From assembly GCA_026418175.1 (NCBI GenBank), contig JAOABX010000011.1:1-64000 (forward strand): a stretch of 64,000 bases of DNA, in the 5' to 3' direction. The position numbers and the translations under genes are program-made. Positions 63,177 through 64,000 of this stretch are shown piece by piece. A model generated the notes under the pieces. It was given only the letters and a program-made list of their open reading frames with translations. It had not been told where the DNA came from and made no database searches. Position 1 is the stretch's first letter. Each line of letters opens with the position of its first letter. This stretch comes from Flavobacteriales bacterium. Its GTDB lineage: Bacteria > Bacteroidota > Bacteroidia > CAIKAF01.

Positions 63177-64000
63177 AAATAAGATGATTCAATAAATTTT
63201 TTACAGCCATGGTTCCTTGTCGTACTACTGATTCATACGTTCTTGAACCAATATGGGGCGTTATAAATACATTTGGTATATTTTTCAATGGATGATCTTT
63301 AGGCATAGGTTCTTCTTCCAATACATCGGTTAAATATGCCCGAAGACGTTTATTTTGTAAGTTCTCAATCAATGGATGCAATTCAACCAGTTCGCCTCTG
63401 GCTGTGTTGATAAGAATACAACCGGGTTTTAAAATTGAAAAACGTTTTGTATTTAATAAATGTTTGGTAGCTTTTGATAATCCTACATGCAAGCTTAGTA
63501 TATCACACAAAGGCAATATGCTTTCAAATGAATCATGCAGCATTATTTGATGTTTAGAAATAAATTCCATATCGGGATTTATGTCATAAGCATGTACCTT
63601 CAGTCCAAAAGCTATGGCCCGTAATGCTACTTCTTTTCCAATATTTCCTAATCCTACAATGCCTATTGTTTTTCCCCAAATTTCTATTCCCGTGATTCGT
63701 TTCCATTCCCCTTGACGGGTGTAATTTATTTCATCAGGGATATGCTTGCAATAACTTAATAAAAGCGCAAAAACATGTTCTGCAACGGTTGTATGATTTA
63801 CTCCAGGGCAGTTTGTAACTGTTATTCCTAATTCTTTGGCTGCTTCCAAATCAATTTTATCTAATCCAATACCGTATTTCGAGATAACTTTTAGTTTTCC
63901 TTGTTTTCCTGCCAGTAATACCTCCCGTGTGTATTCATCGTCGCCACAAATAATCCCATCATACTGATGAATGATAGGTTTTAAAATTTCTGCCTTAAGA
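63163..64000 (-). CDS. D-2-hydroxyacid dehydrogenase (phosphoglycerate-dehydrogenase-like), partial
   Basis: The frame is open from the stop at 63163 through the right edge, giving 279 codons; the N-terminus (roughly the first 40 residues) is outside. A first ATG-like start at 63849 is really a Leu codon within the gene, because upstream codons still read the family sequence (KVISKYGIGLDKIDLEAAK). NAD-binding motif GIVGLGNIGKEVALRA, the substrate-binding NTARGELV with catalytic Arg, and the catalytic His in FITPHIGSRT are all present. The fold is that of SerA, but the context (a glycan cluster) suggests a sugar-acid or hydroxyacid precursor. Substrate unknown. Confidence 0.93.
   Translation of the reverse strand, partial: LKAEILKPIIHQYDGIICGDDEYTREVLLAGKQGKLKVISKYGIGLDKIDLEAAKELGITVTNCPGVNHTTVAEHVFALLLSYCKHIPDEINYTRQGEWKRITGIEIWGKTIGIVGLGNIGKEVALRAIAFGLKVHAYDINPDMEFISKHQIMLHDSFESILPLCDILSLHVGLSKATKHLLNTKRFSILKPGCILINTARGELVELHPLIENLQNKRLRAYLTDVLEEEPMPKDHPLKNIPNVFITPHIGSRTYESVVRQGTMAVKNLLNHLIYANK

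Overview
The window is a piece of a chromosome from an aerobic, AT-rich member of the Bacteroidota (Bacteroidetes). Evidence for this: type IX secretion (T9SS) signals on two large exported proteins, a PorE-like OmpA lipoprotein, many lipoproteins with short N-terminal lipoboxes, almost no Shine-Dalgarno sequences, and repeated TAnnTTTG promoter boxes. I cannot place it below phylum. Bases 1-20 are not genomic: they are the Tn5 mosaic end left by tagmentation library preparation, so the left edge is a raw contig end. The right edge cuts a dehydrogenase gene. I saw no rRNA, tRNA, CRISPR array, prophage or insertion sequence.

Layout. 0.3-4.3 kb: aldo/keto reductase, then a plus-strand run ompH-like, ruvX, def, an outer-membrane barrel candidate and a lipoprotein. 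4.4-9.6 kb (minus): a lipoprotein / T9SS subtilase / MORN-repeat operon, mnmA, and a second MORN-repeat protein. 9.7-15.3 kb: gltX, folB, a CWC-type Cys-rich protein, a SPOR protein, a GT2 transferase, a polytopic membrane protein and truA. 15.3-21.2 kb: a triterpenoid/sterol locus. 21.4-25.4 kb (minus): RecQ helicase, AAA ATPase, metallophosphatase, gpmA. 25.5-27.1 kb: two tandem paralogues of unknown function. 27.1-39.2 kb: pyrD, HMG-CoA lyase, rpmB, an M1 peptidase, a fabZ-like gene, lysA, a pair of M16 peptidase subunits, a DDAH-like amidinotransferase-fold enzyme, lipoproteins and a small four-helix membrane protein. 39.3-45.1 kb: pfkA, priA, an arginase-family enzyme and a deoxyhypusine-synthase-like enzyme. 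45.2-47.8 kb: two divergent glycosyltransferases. 47.8-52.3 kb: DUF177-rpmF-plsX-fabH (minus), nucleoside phosphorylase and queE (plus). 52.5-58.7 kb: PorE-like protein, GDPD and a 1095-residue T9SS type B protein. 58.7-64 kb (minus): a surface-polysaccharide cluster of flippase, two GT-B-like proteins, methyltransferase and 2-hydroxyacid dehydrogenase.

The most notable content is at 15.3-20.5 kb. A eukaryote-type squalene synthase and a squalene monooxygenase form an operon, and an oxidosqualene cyclase (not a squalene-hopene cyclase) is transcribed divergently from them. Together they would take farnesyl diphosphate to squalene, 2,3-oxidosqualene and a cyclic triterpenol. The cyclase carries the DCTSE motif and His259/Tyr408/His474/Ile478, the residues that mark protosteryl-type, cycloartenol-synthase-like enzymes. 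No later sterol-tailoring enzyme (C-14 or C-4 demethylase) is in the window, so the final product is open. A second item of interest is the arginase-family / deoxyhypusine-synthase-like pair, a probable polyamine module in a bacterium, where the eukaryotic substrate eIF5A is not expected.
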